DNA from: Tubiluchus corallicola
Lineage: Eukaryota; Priapulida; Priapulimorpha; Priapulimorphida; Tubiluchidae
Reading direction: 5' to 3'
DNA length: 64,000 nt
Assembly: GCA_030141605.1 (NCBI GenBank)
Contig: JAQGDQ010000366.1
Location: 56,618 to 120,617, forward strand
Shown one piece after another: positions 23,111 to 32,965 of this stretch (position 1 is the stretch's first letter; each line of letters begins with the position of its first letter). The position numbers and the translations under genes were made by a program. The notes beneath the pieces are model-generated. The model was not told where the DNA came from and did no database searches. It worked only from the letters and a program-made list of their open reading frames with translations.

Positions 23111-23494
23111 TTTATACATGGGAGATTGTTTTGTGCTACAGTTTAATATGGTGGTCTGGACTATTCTTCCTTTAAGTATTGTTACTTTGCGTGATGAAAT
23201 TATTAGGCCCATTGCTTGGTGATGAAATTCTACAACTCTCGTCGTGTTTTCTATGTGCTGTTTTGTTTTTATTTATGATTATGTGTATTTACGTTAGAAT
23301 TAGTAATTATGTTTATTATAATTGTACTCGCTATTTTTCATTGTGTATAATGTGTGTAAATTTTTGTTACTAAGTTTTTAAAATATGTTCGTTGTCATTT
23401 ATTATGTATGTATGTAGTGATGGATTAGAATCTGTAACTATGTCTATTGTATATGATCGTTGTCGTTCAATGTGTCTCATGCGTTAGATTCTAA
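23111..23494. other. Unassigned spacer
   Basis: AT-rich; a 64-codon hydrophobic ORF (23179-23373) without motifs. Nothing supported. Confidence 0.35.
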
Positions 23495-23601
23495 ATTATA
23501 TATATATTATTTATATTATATTATATATTATATATATTATATATATATTAAATTATATATTATTATTATATGTGTGTGTGTGTGAGTGCGTGCGTGCGTG
23601 C

Positions 23602-23663
<62 letters not shown>

Positions 23664-23670
23664 GAATTTG
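23495..23670. repeat. AT-rich tract followed by (GT)n microsatellite
   Basis: Alternating TATAT at 23495-23568, then an almost uninterrupted TG/CG-containing run to about 23663. Simple-sequence DNA. Confidence 0.95.
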
Positions 23671-24830
23671 TTTAATACGTTGTAAATGCTTTTAGAAATT
23701 TAAACATATCCCTACAAATAGAGGGAATGTATTCTGTACATAGTTTTTAAAAATAAAGAATTATAATAAAATACTTTGCGTATTTTTCCAACTCGTGTTT
23801 GTCGTTACTGTTCATACCGAAGCTCAACATGTCACTGTCTCTCAGTCTCATATTCTAATCTGTAGGTATATGTTTGACGTCATCGTTAATAACAATGTCC
23901 ATCATTCTTTCCTGTCACAGTTATTGGATCTACCAATTAATCCTATTTCGTCAGCGTTTGAGAATGAGACGCTCACATCAGCATCCCCGATCTCATCTTG
24001 CACTAATCTTGGAGGAAATGTCTTTTGTCGCTTTGTTGTCGGCTCTTATTGCCGGCTTCCTATTCACGTCATCCCAATCATGGCTTCATTATGCGACAAC
24101 TTTAGTTGTGCGATTGCTTGTTTCTGGTATGCGACTGTTTGGTGGCTCATTATGAGCGTGCAATGTAGATGATACTGCTCTCGAGGGTTCTGGCTAATAT
24201 TACCTGTTCTGCAAATGAGTTATAAACTGTGGCTTCGTATTGATTCGCCTCTCCTGCATGAGTGCTCATCACGTATCTATGTTTTAATTCGAACGTGTGC
24301 GTGCGTACGTGCGCATGCATGCACGCACGCGTATTGATCCCACGCGGGCAACTGTAATACGGTGAAGGTATTCTCCCGTGCTTTTGTGTCGGTAGAAAAA
24401 TATCCATTTGTCCGATAATTATACCTGCGCTTTAATTGGGCGGCAGATTATTACGCGGGACGCTGTCAATATAGCTATTGATTAATAATGCAAGCAACGG
24501 CAGTACGAATCATAAGCTCAATTTACACTTGATTGTGTCAGGTTTAGTTGAACGGAAAAACAAGCCCTTGATTAACTATCGCATGACCCGATGAAATATC
24601 TGATACTACCAACTTAACGCTGCATGATATTGTCTCTTTATCGTTAATGAGTAGAATAATTTTTTTTAGTAAACGAAACAAATAAATATAGAATAACGAT
24701 AATAATATTGACGGAGCCCAAAAAGTAGATATCATTGCACCATACAGAGTCATGTAGTTACTTATAAATCCTGCTTAAAAACAGTCCTCCTCTCATATGG
24801 TAATAGAAAATCCAAGAAAATGCACAGTGT
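23671..24830. other. Unassigned region, partly GC-richer
   Basis: Overlapping 93- and 125-codon ORFs (23795-24172) lack recognisable motifs. The part at 24290-24500 is less AT-rich, contains a CG-alternating run (GCGTACGTGCGCATGCATGC) and looks unique; a regulatory role is possible but unproved. Confidence 0.3.
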
Positions 24831-25258
24831 AGTAGTGTAGTGTGTACCCAAAACGAAGCCTTCGTGTACAGCAGTGAAATTCGGGGCTTAAATGCAACTC
24901 AGGAAGCAGAAATGAATGTATTTCACAGAGGCCTACTCAGAAAAATCTTAAAAATAAAATGGCCGTATATTATTTCAAATGAGCAGCTGTATAACAGAAC
25001 CAGAGGAGAACATTGGAGCACAAAAATCAGAATCAGAAAGCTAAGATGGGTAGGACATCTAGTGAGATTGTCAGAAACAACGCCAGTAAGATAAGAATCA
25101 AACAGAACGAAAGAAGAACATTGGGGCACAAAAATCAGATTCAGAAGATTAAGATGAGTAGGACATTTAATGAGATTGTCAGAAACAATACCAGTAAGAT
25201 TAGCATTAAACATTACCAAACACAACGATGCCATGTTTTAGAACATAAAATCATCTAA
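24831..25258 (+). pseudogene. LINE ORF2 C-terminal fragment with internal 96-bp duplication
   Basis: An 84-codon frame reads VYSSEIRGLNATQEAEMNVF, HRGLLRKILKIKWPYIISNE, QLYNRT and then IRIRKLRWVGHLVRL. This matches the well-known tail of non-LTR retrotransposon proteins (LxAFHxRCLRxILxIxW, then xRRLRWxGHxxRM). Bases around 25006-25101 are repeated in diverged form at 25107-25202, a tandem duplication that breaks the frame. No start of an active element is present. Confidence 0.8.
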
Positions 25259-25590
25259 ACGATGACAATTTTCAAGAGTTTTTTTATTTTGAACTAATGA
25301 TGTAAGTTTGATTTGTTAGCTATCCGGAAGTTTTGCTGTTCAGTCAATCACGCCGCGGAATTTCTTTACTATTTTTCATATTACTGATTTTATTCACAAT
25401 ATAAATTAATTTATACTTCTGCTTAGTTAGCATAGAGTGTTTTTAAACAAACTGACAAGATGAGGTCAACTAATCATTGAAACGAAGCTTCTAAACTCTG
25501 GAAATTAGAAAACTAAGATTCTGGACCCAGAACGCCCCCTTGCCTGCACCATCGTTTTCTGATGCAACAAATTTCTCAAGCAGGTCATTT
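25259..25590. other. Unassigned spacer
   Basis: AT-rich; nothing recognised. Confidence 0.35.
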
Positions 25591-25599
25591 TTAGTTAGT

Positions 25600-25900
25600 T
25601 AGTTTTTTTAGTTTATTATTATCACATTCAGTACAATATAATGACATTAAACACACAGTGACATCAAAATTGTTACTTCATACTGTATTAAATTGTTATG
25701 TGCCATACACTATCGTTATCATGAAAGAATAATTGTACTGCAGTGGGCTAGAGAAGCAAAGGCTTGTATAAGCCCACTGTCATGTGAACCCGATAAAAAA
25801 AGAATGGATGAGTGAACAAAAAAAGAACTGGGAGAAAGGCTAGATCACACAGGAAGGGTAGAAGGATGTGTTAGTGGAAATGGTAGGAAGAAAGATAATA
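25600..25900 (-). mobile_element. LINE 3'-end-like segment, reverse orientation
   Basis: Begins TTTAGTTTATTATTATCACA, the reverse of an AATAAACTAAA tail, and contains the hairpin CAGTGGGCT...AGCCCACTG at 25741-25780. The same plan (T-rich start, then short stem-loop) is seen at 11170 and 35776. There is no coding part. The class is inferred. Confidence 0.45.
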
Positions 25901-27690
25901 GATTGTGCTGTGTTGACATCAGCTCTAAAGATTTATCAATGATGCCTTGATTTGCATAATCTGTACCAGGATTGTGGTATGACTGCTGCAGCAGGTGTAG
26001 GATATTAGGATCCCTATGTGGCGTCATCGAACCCACATAGGATATTTCAGCTTAACTACTGCATCTGACTTGTGTGGTGGATGAAATTGAGACGTATAGC
26101 TCTGCTTCTAGTATACATCTCATTAATTTGCTGGCACCTTTGCTGACCATGTGAAAAGAATTATTGTCATCTCTTGTAACGATCGCTTTGTAATGAAGCT
26201 GGTTGCTGTAATGAATGTGTGTGAATCATTCAGAAATGCAAGGTGCATGATTTCTTTTGTTGCAAATGACGTCAAGCATGTTGGTCTGTCGCTCCACCTC
26301 TTTTGTGACGTAAGCACGCAGATGTTTGTTTGACCACAAAATATTTTACTATTTTTGCAATCTGATGACACAAACTAAAAAGGAGGTTCAATTTGGCAAC
26401 GATAATGGTACGGTAGGGTAAGACCCCTACTATATATATCACCAATTAACTAGTGCTGGATCGCTCATTTACTATCTGTAATAACGTGAGAAATAATGGG
26501 CAATTTTTTACGCCAAAATGGCCAAAATCCGAAAAAAATCAAAATGGCGGCTTTTCTCAGAAACAGCTCGTTTCTGAAATCTAATATTTTGGCTGTGGGG
26601 TACATCTGAGGGGACCATCAAACCCTGTGAATATGAACAAAATCGGTGATTTGTCACCTTCCACTATTTTGCTGATTTTCTCACGGAATGACTCTTAATC
26701 ACTAAACAATCAACTTACATCTATAATCGGCTAAATTTCAATTATAATATGATCTCTCGGGCCACTGGACAGTCAAATTTGCTTTTTACTTCCTACTGGA
26801 AAATCTAATTCTGGTACAAGACGGTTCATCGGCAAGCAAACATTACAGTCAAATGCGATCAAAACCAAATTAAATAAAATTACAAAATTTGAAGTATCTA
26901 AAAAAGAAACTCAGGGAATTACTTGTAAATAGTCGTTAGTTACAATGTATTTTATTACAACAACTTTAACTGTAAGCAAGTTTTATAAGCATACTTTTAT
27001 GTAGTATTTATGTAATATTAAAATAAATATCGAGACATCAGCTTAACGTTGAACAACAACTCTCTTTGGTAAAAAACATGACACCTAGTTTAGTCAGCAG
27101 ATAAACTCATTGTGCTTTTTCATGCACAAAAATCTACAAAAGATTGTGTTCATAGACATAGTCATAGACATAGACATTTTATTTATCTCCTCATTTACAC
27201 CAGAATACAAGTTAACTATTATTGTTATAGTTATTAATTAAAAAGGATAAATTATGCATGAAGGAAAGAGTTATGCCGTGCAGGAGAAAGGATAGCGAAA
27301 GACCAATTGGTCATCAAGTCAGCTACCTTAAAAACACTTCCTTAGAAAAAACTTTTCTAAAAAAACTGTTCCTTAGTTTGTTTCGCGAAACTGTGAATTG
27401 GTGGTGTTTTGAATTAATAAAACTTATTATTAATAAGTTGACATTACAGAAAAGCAAAAACACGTGGCGATCTTGTTAACTTTCACCGAGTAAACAAAAT
27501 ACGTGCTCAATTCTGATTGGCTGACCTACCAAATGTGGTTAACGAAAGAAAGTTTTATTGGTAAACCTAAGTGTATTATTGTTGTGGAGATCCACTTGAA
27601 TTAAATAGAATATTGTAGAATGTTCTATAGTATAGTAGAACAATCGTCTTACCTTGTAGAAGTTTCGAGAACTTTCTATTTCTATGATAT
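25901..27690. other. Unassigned region
   Basis: ORFs of 60-82 codons without motifs. A short block (GTCTGTCGCTCC...GTGACGTAAGC at about 26284-26315) is also found at 31320-31350 beside an R1 copy. Another reversed LINE-like tail begins near 27175 (ACATTTTATTTATCTCC). No gene supported. Confidence 0.35.
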
Positions 27691-27694
27691 ATAA

Positions 27695-27702
27695 GGCCGC
27701 TG

Positions 27703-27785
<83 letters not shown>

Positions 27786-27800
27786 GTAAGTAAGTAAGTT
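27695..27800. repeat. (GTAA)n microsatellite
   Basis: About 25 tandem AAGT/GTAA units, followed by GTTTATTCTCTCACATTCTC. The arrangement (simple repeat next to GTTTATT) is that of a reversed retrotransposon 3' tail, as also seen at 35776. Confidence 0.95.
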
Positions 27801-28270
27801 TATTCTCTCACATTCTCTTGTATTCTCAGATACGCTTTCACGTTTCCAGATTATCGCATTCACTGTACACATTTCGCGTTGCTGTATACTTGAAAATGGG
27901 ATAGTACAGCATATGAAAAATCATCCTGTCTTCCTTTAAACACTAATGATTATGCTTAGTGTGACATGTGAATGCCATTTGTTTATCGTCGGTTATAAAC
28001 CATACCCTAAAACATTTCTGTTGCGTCTTCCGAAAGCAGCCATGTGGTCAAATTTCTTTCAATGCTTGACAAGGTTGATAAATATCACTCTCGAATACCG
28101 ATTTCTCTACCGGGTACCTTACTTTTGCGAACTTATAGGTTGTATTATGTTTACCTGTAATAGAGCTCACGACCTAACCCTGTTTTAATAACTAGTGAAT
28201 AGACGTAGCCACTATGATCACTGAATAGAGTGCAAAACAGACTGTGTGAGTCAGTAATGGCAAAGAATTA
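27801..28270. other. Unassigned spacer
   Basis: An 80-codon plus ORF (27946-28188) has no motif. Nothing supported apart from a possible LINE tail joined to the microsatellite. Confidence 0.35.
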
Positions 28271-28284
28271 CAAATGGATAACAT

Positions 28285-29330
28285 CTGTCTAAGAATCTAG
28301 GATGTGTACAAAGGTTATGACATAGTTTCATTTAGACTGTCTAAGATTCTAGTATATGTACAACGCTTCCGACATAGTTTCCTTTAGACTGAATCTGTCT
28401 TAGATTCTAGGATGTGTACAAAGTTTCCGACATAGCTTCATTTATACTGAATCTGTCTAAGATTCTAGAATGTGTACAAAGGTTATGACATAGTTTCTTT
28501 TAGACTGATTCTGTCTAAGATTCTAGGATGTGCACAAAGCTTCCGACATAGTTTCATTTAGACTGAACCTGTCTAAGATTCTAGGATGTGTACAAAGCTT
28601 CTGACATAGTTTCATTTAGACTGAATCTGTCTAAGATTCTAGAATGTGTACAAAGCTTCCGACTTAGCTTCATTTAGAATGAATCTGTCTAAGATTCTAG
28701 AATGTGTACAAAGGTTATGACATAGTTTCATATAGACTGAATCTGTCTAATATTCTAGGATGTGTGCAAAGGTTATGACACAGTTTCATTTAGACTGAAT
28801 CTGTCTAAGATTCTAGGATGTGTACAAAGGTTATGACATAGTTTCATTTAGACTGAATCTGTCTAAGATTCTAGAATGTGTACAAAGCTTCCCACGTGGT
28901 TTCATTTAGACTGAATCTGTCTAAGATTCTAGGATGTGTACAAAGGTTATGACATAGTTTCATATAGACTGAATCTGTCTAAGATTCTAGGATGTGTGCA
29001 AAGGTTATGACATAGTTTCATATAGACTGAATCTGTCTAAGATTCTAGGGTGTGTACAAAGCTTCCGACATAGTTTCATTTAGACTGAATCTGTCTAAGA
29101 TTCTAGGATGTGTACAAAGGTTATGACATAGTTTCATATAGACTGAATCTGTCTAAGATTCTAGGATGTGTGCAAAGGTTATGACACAGTTTCATATAGA
29201 CTGAATCTGTCTAAGATTCTAGGGTGTGTACAAAGCTTCCGACATAGTTTCATTTAGACTGAATCTGTCTAAGATTCTAGGATGTGTACAAAGGTTATGA
29301 TATAGTTTCATTTAGACTGAATCTAAGATT
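28285..29330. repeat. Minisatellite, about 60 bp unit, 17-18 copies
   Basis: Units of TAGACTGAATCTGTCTAAGA, TTCTAGGATGTGTACAAAG and (GTTATGACATAG or CTTCCGACATAG), then TTTCATT. The two spacer types alternate in blocks, and a pair of three-unit blocks near 28900-29300 repeats almost exactly. Confidence 0.95.
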
Positions 29331-29980
29331 GCTACCTTGAAAGCTAGAAATTTTCCTGTACATTTTACGTAATTGAGCGTTTTCTACAGGTTTTATGAAA
29401 CAATTTTTTTCCATTTACGTTCGTAATTTAACTTTCTTGTGTTGTGAGTTGGCCACCTGTTTGACTACAAACCTTTTGCTGTACCGTAGTTTTCTTCCGC
29501 ACCCAAAATGCCCACATTTTCAAGACCCGGTTCGCCGAATTCTTTTCAACGATCGGTTTATTTCGTGTCTGTGTGAATACTGCTTAACATCTGTCTACGT
29601 TGTATTTACATTGTTTAAACATTTCCACTTTGAATGTAACTACCTAGGTAACGGATCTAACTGTGCTTGCAATGTTTGTCTACAGGTTTTTCAATTTGCT
29701 TCATATTTGTGTTTCATTGTGACATAGTGAATGCGCCGCGTAACCACGACAAACATTCGATACACGAACGAGTGTTCAAACATTTCCCCCAGTGGAAAAT
29801 TGAATGAATCCAGCGAAATTTAGTTACGATTGATTGTCTGTGATTGTCTTGGCCACTGATTGCTTTGGCATTGATTGTTGAGTCCGTCAATCAGTCAGTT
29901 AGTCATTGCTTTGGTGTGTGCTTTCAGTTTCTTTTTGACTGTAAGCGTTTCACAGTTCCAATGATTGATGATGATCGTGA
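29331..29980. other. Unassigned spacer with 110-codon plus ORF
   Basis: ORF 29395-29727 is Cys- and Phe-rich, with no recognised family and no clear splice sites that would fit the kinase-like gene downstream. Not called as a gene. Confidence 0.3.
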
Positions 29981-29982
29981 AA

Positions 29983-30814
29983 AGGTCAAAGGCTAAGTGT
30001 ACCATACCAGATAACGCATTTGTGTACACTTGACAATGCCTCACAGCCCATCCTATTGTAATAGTAACCGTTTAACAGCTAGCTAGAACCTTACGACCTT
30101 CACCTAGTTCATTTTTTCTTGTTCCCAAGCAGGATTCTCTTAGTAAGTCACTCTGCACACAGAGAAATGCAAAGTTAAGTAAAGTCCATGTAAAACATAT
30201 ATAACTTTAGTTCTACCACACGATATAAAACTTTAGTTCTACCACACTTCTTATATGGATGTACGCTACTTCAAAAAACCAAAAGAGAAAATTACTTAAA
30301 ATTAACTCTCCTTCAAAACTATGCGTTGAGATTGATAGCTGGGTACTCATACAAACATAAGGCAGGTAGACAAAAATTCAAAGCTTCAACAACTAACCTG
30401 AGAAAACCTTTAAAATTCCCAATCATTGAAGCACACAAAGAATATTTTACTCTGCTTTTTATATTTAAACACATTAACAACATCAGCAAACCATTCCAGA
30501 ATAACAGATTTACCTTTTTTCCAAATCCTATCGTTAATTCCAGAACAAGTAATTTAAAACAAATTAGAACAAATACCCACTATGGAACGAACTCTGTAAT
30601 CAAACAAGCAATTCTACTTTGAACTAACACTGATTGATTATCTCTGTAAAGTTTTTATCTGTGATTATCAATGTTTTTAATGGCAAATAAAGATTATTAT
30701 ATATATAACAACTGAAGTTACTGAACTGATATGGTAGACGGCTTTGCTTTACACAGCCATCGCATAATGGATGTAGTTAAGACGCCCTGCTGTGGTACAC
30801 TTAATCTTTGACCT
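29983..30814. mobile_element. TIR element family R3, copy 1, interrupted by a LINE fragment
   Basis: The left end AGGTCAAAGGCTAAGTGTAC and right end GTACACTTAATCTTTGACCT are inverted repeats of about 22 bp. The body matches copies at 47750-48045 and 53921-54203 (GCATTTGTGTACACTTGAC, AACAGCTAGCTAGAAC, CCTAGTTCA). Between about 30197 and 30712 lies a foreign insert. A short non-autonomous element; no transposase. Confidence 0.85.
30197..30712 (+). mobile_element. LINE 3' fragment nested in the TIR element
   Basis: A frame from about 30302 reads LTLLQNYALRLIAGYSYKHK, then EAHKEYFTLLFIFKHINNIS, and stops after SVIKQAILL at 30622. LQNYALRLIxGxS and the following helix are typical of the end of non-LTR retrotransposon reverse transcriptase ORFs. 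It ends with GGCAAATAAAGATTATTAT. ATATATAAC occurs at both borders and may be the target-site duplication. ACTTTAGTTCTACCACAC is repeated at the insert's start. Confidence 0.8.
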
Positions 30815-31069
30815 ACAGCAACTGCGCGTGCGAAAAACAAAACTGTGAAAAAGCTTGTTTTTATATAGGGCTAATATTTACTGTATTGATAGCGTGGACA
30901 AACAATATGAAAATGTGACGTCATCATGATACAGTTCAACAAGCTATTTGAATGACATTGACATATAAAATATTCTATTATACTGATTAGCTATTCGAAT
31001 TTGTATTATGTATATTACATGTGTAAAAGTTATTTAGCGCAGAAGAAAGCACTCTCCATAAATTGAGTT

Positions 31070-31375
31070 TAAAAGTTTAGTCTTGAAACTTTATGCCACT
31101 TATATGTTGTCTTATTGCATGCAGGGCTAGCATTAGCAGTAACGTTGTATAAAACTTGTAAATTTAAACTCCTACGATGGCCATTAGGCGCATCCATTTT
31201 GACAGTTAGATAACACTGCGTAAAGTTTGTAAAAATAATCAGCAGTAAGATCGATAACGTTTTTGTTGGTGAGTTAGTGGTGCACACTGGGATGGCGGTG
31301 CAGTTGACGTCAGGCATATAGATCTGTCGCTCCGCCTCCGGGGTGACGTAAGCTCGCCCGAGCAGCATTCAGGAC
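31070..31375 (-). repeat. Dispersed repeat family R1, partial reverse copy
   Basis: Contains GCAGGGCTAGCATTAGCAGT, TTGTATAAAACTTGTAAATT and GTGCACACTGGGATGGCGG in reverse orientation. It is truncated in the middle of the family consensus. Confidence 0.8.
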
Positions 31376-31503
31376 ATCAGTTCCTTGCTGAATAACAGCT
31401 CCCTCTAGTAAACAACATGACAACTAATGTCTAATGAGCATTTAAACTGATTATGCTCTGTCTAGTTTGCAATGTCATAAATTAAACTAAATCGTGTACT
31501 TTC

Positions 31504-31842
31504 CAGTCGTGGCCAAAAGTTTAAGCCCACCTGTGATTACGACGTGAATTTTGAGCTTTTTTGGTATTCAATACCATATATTTAGCCCACCTGTGTTTAA
31601 GACGTGAATTTTGAGCTTTTTTGGTATTCAATACCATATATTTTCGCTCAGTGCGTCATCATCTCGTAAGTCCTGCGCATGCGCAACACAAACATGTATT
31701 TGCAATTTTCAATTGCCTTCCTAACGAACCATCGTGTGTACGAATCGGTCCACCATGAGGGAAAATATATGGTATTGAATACCAAAAAAGCTCAAAATTC
31801 ATGTCGTAATCACAGGTGGGCTTAAACTTTTGGCCACGACTG
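31504..31842. mobile_element. Tc1/mariner-type non-autonomous element
   Basis: Ends CAGTCGTGGCCAAAAGTTTA and its reverse complement TAAACTTTTGGCCACGACTG, with a TA directly after the right end. The inverted repeats extend inward for about 80 bp (through GGTATTCAATACCATATATT), and part of the left arm is duplicated in tandem (31580-31642). CAGT-TGGCCAAAAGT termini are characteristic of Tc1-like elements. No transposase ORF. The partner copy is at 50966-51221. Confidence 0.9.
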
Positions 31843-31859
31843 TATTTATAACAAAATCA

Positions 31860-32335
31860 GTAATTCACATGCGTAAGCGTTGTACATTTCATCCTATAAA
31901 AACGAAATTAGACTATATATCGACTAATTCACCTGCATTTCAATCAACAATGCAGACAATCGACAATTTGCAATAAAATTTAAAACCAGGCTGGTTTCTG
32001 TCCCGCGAACTGATGAAAAATTGAGCATTTCTCATAACTGTATAACGTATACAAGCAGTACATAATTGCAGTTTATGTCCCCGATTGTCCCGAAGACGAG
32101 GCAACGAACCGGTTTTTTGTGGGCGTGTGAAAAATCTTCACGCTGATTGGGATGTCAGCAGAGCTTGACTGAGAATGACTGACGTTTTGCCATAACTTTG
32201 TATGGGAAATCGTTTAGGATCTACTTTTAGACTCCCTATTCTTTCTATTTAAATTAAAGCGGTTTGCAAGCAAAATGGGTGATAACATTTTTTTAATTCA
32301 AATTTATGCAGCAAACCAAAATCTGAAAATAATGA
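31860..32335. other. Unassigned spacer
   Basis: The segment 31895-32035 resembles 3635-3735 (small dispersed repeat). Otherwise unique. Confidence 0.35.
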
Positions 32336-32640
32336 CGTTGTATTAGTTAATGAAGAGTGCGCTACGCATGCTCAATCATTTTTCGAACTTTACGCAATGT
32401 TATCTAAACGATCTGAAAATAATGACGTTGCATTAGTTAATGAAGAGTGCGCTACGCATGCGCTAATTATTTTTTCGAACTTTACGCAATGTTATCTAAA
32501 CTTGTTTCAAACGACTCACTGTTAAAAAAGGCTGTGTATAGCTGTCATCGCGGGAGTTTAAATTTACATGTTTTATACAGCGTTACTGCTAACGCAAGCT
32601 CTGTGCACAATAAGATGGCATGTAAATAAGATGGCATGAA
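32335..32640 (+). repeat. Dispersed repeat family R1, 3' part with local duplication
   Basis: A block of about 70 bp (AATGACGTTG...TTAGTTAATGAAGAGTGCGC through ACGCAATGTTATCTAAAC) occurs twice in tandem, then the family's 3' part (CGGGAGTTTAAATTTACATG, TATACAGCGTTACTGC). It lies about 150 bp upstream of the kinase-like P-loop exon. Confidence 0.8.
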
Positions 32641-32795
32641 TTTTTCAGCTTTATATAAGTAAAGGGTTTTCTTATCCTTTAGTAGAAAAATAGAACAGCA
32701 TGGATATCTGGGTAATTTCCTGTTGAACCACATCCTTTGATCTTACTTTACAGATTTTCCTTTTATTTTCTTAATTTTATTTTCTTTTTTAACAG

Positions 32796-32965
32796 GAGGC
32801 CCCGGTTCCAGAAAAGGGAGGATAATCGACGACTTGGTCAACACGTATGGCTTCATCTTGCTGAGCGCTGAGGAGTTGATACTGAATGGTCTACCTGAGT
32901 CTGTCAATGAGGATGAAGGTCAGATGCCACTGGACACCACACTAGCCGTGCAGAAAGTGCTCAGA
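32796..32965 (+). CDS. Kinase-like gene, exon A (P-loop)
   Basis: The acceptor TTTTTTAACAG precedes it and the donor GTAAGA follows. It enters with two bases (GA) of a split codon, reads GPGSRKGRIIDDLVNTYGF then ILLSAEELILNGLPESV, and ends QKVLR in phase 0. It is the nucleotide-binding exon of the adenylate-kinase-like protein; the previous exon must end with one base, expected to be G. Confidence 0.88.

Noticed and set aside
29395-29727. 110-codon plus ORF considered as an upstream exon of the kinase-like gene
   Set aside because: No P-loop first strand, and no donor giving the needed phase with a final G.
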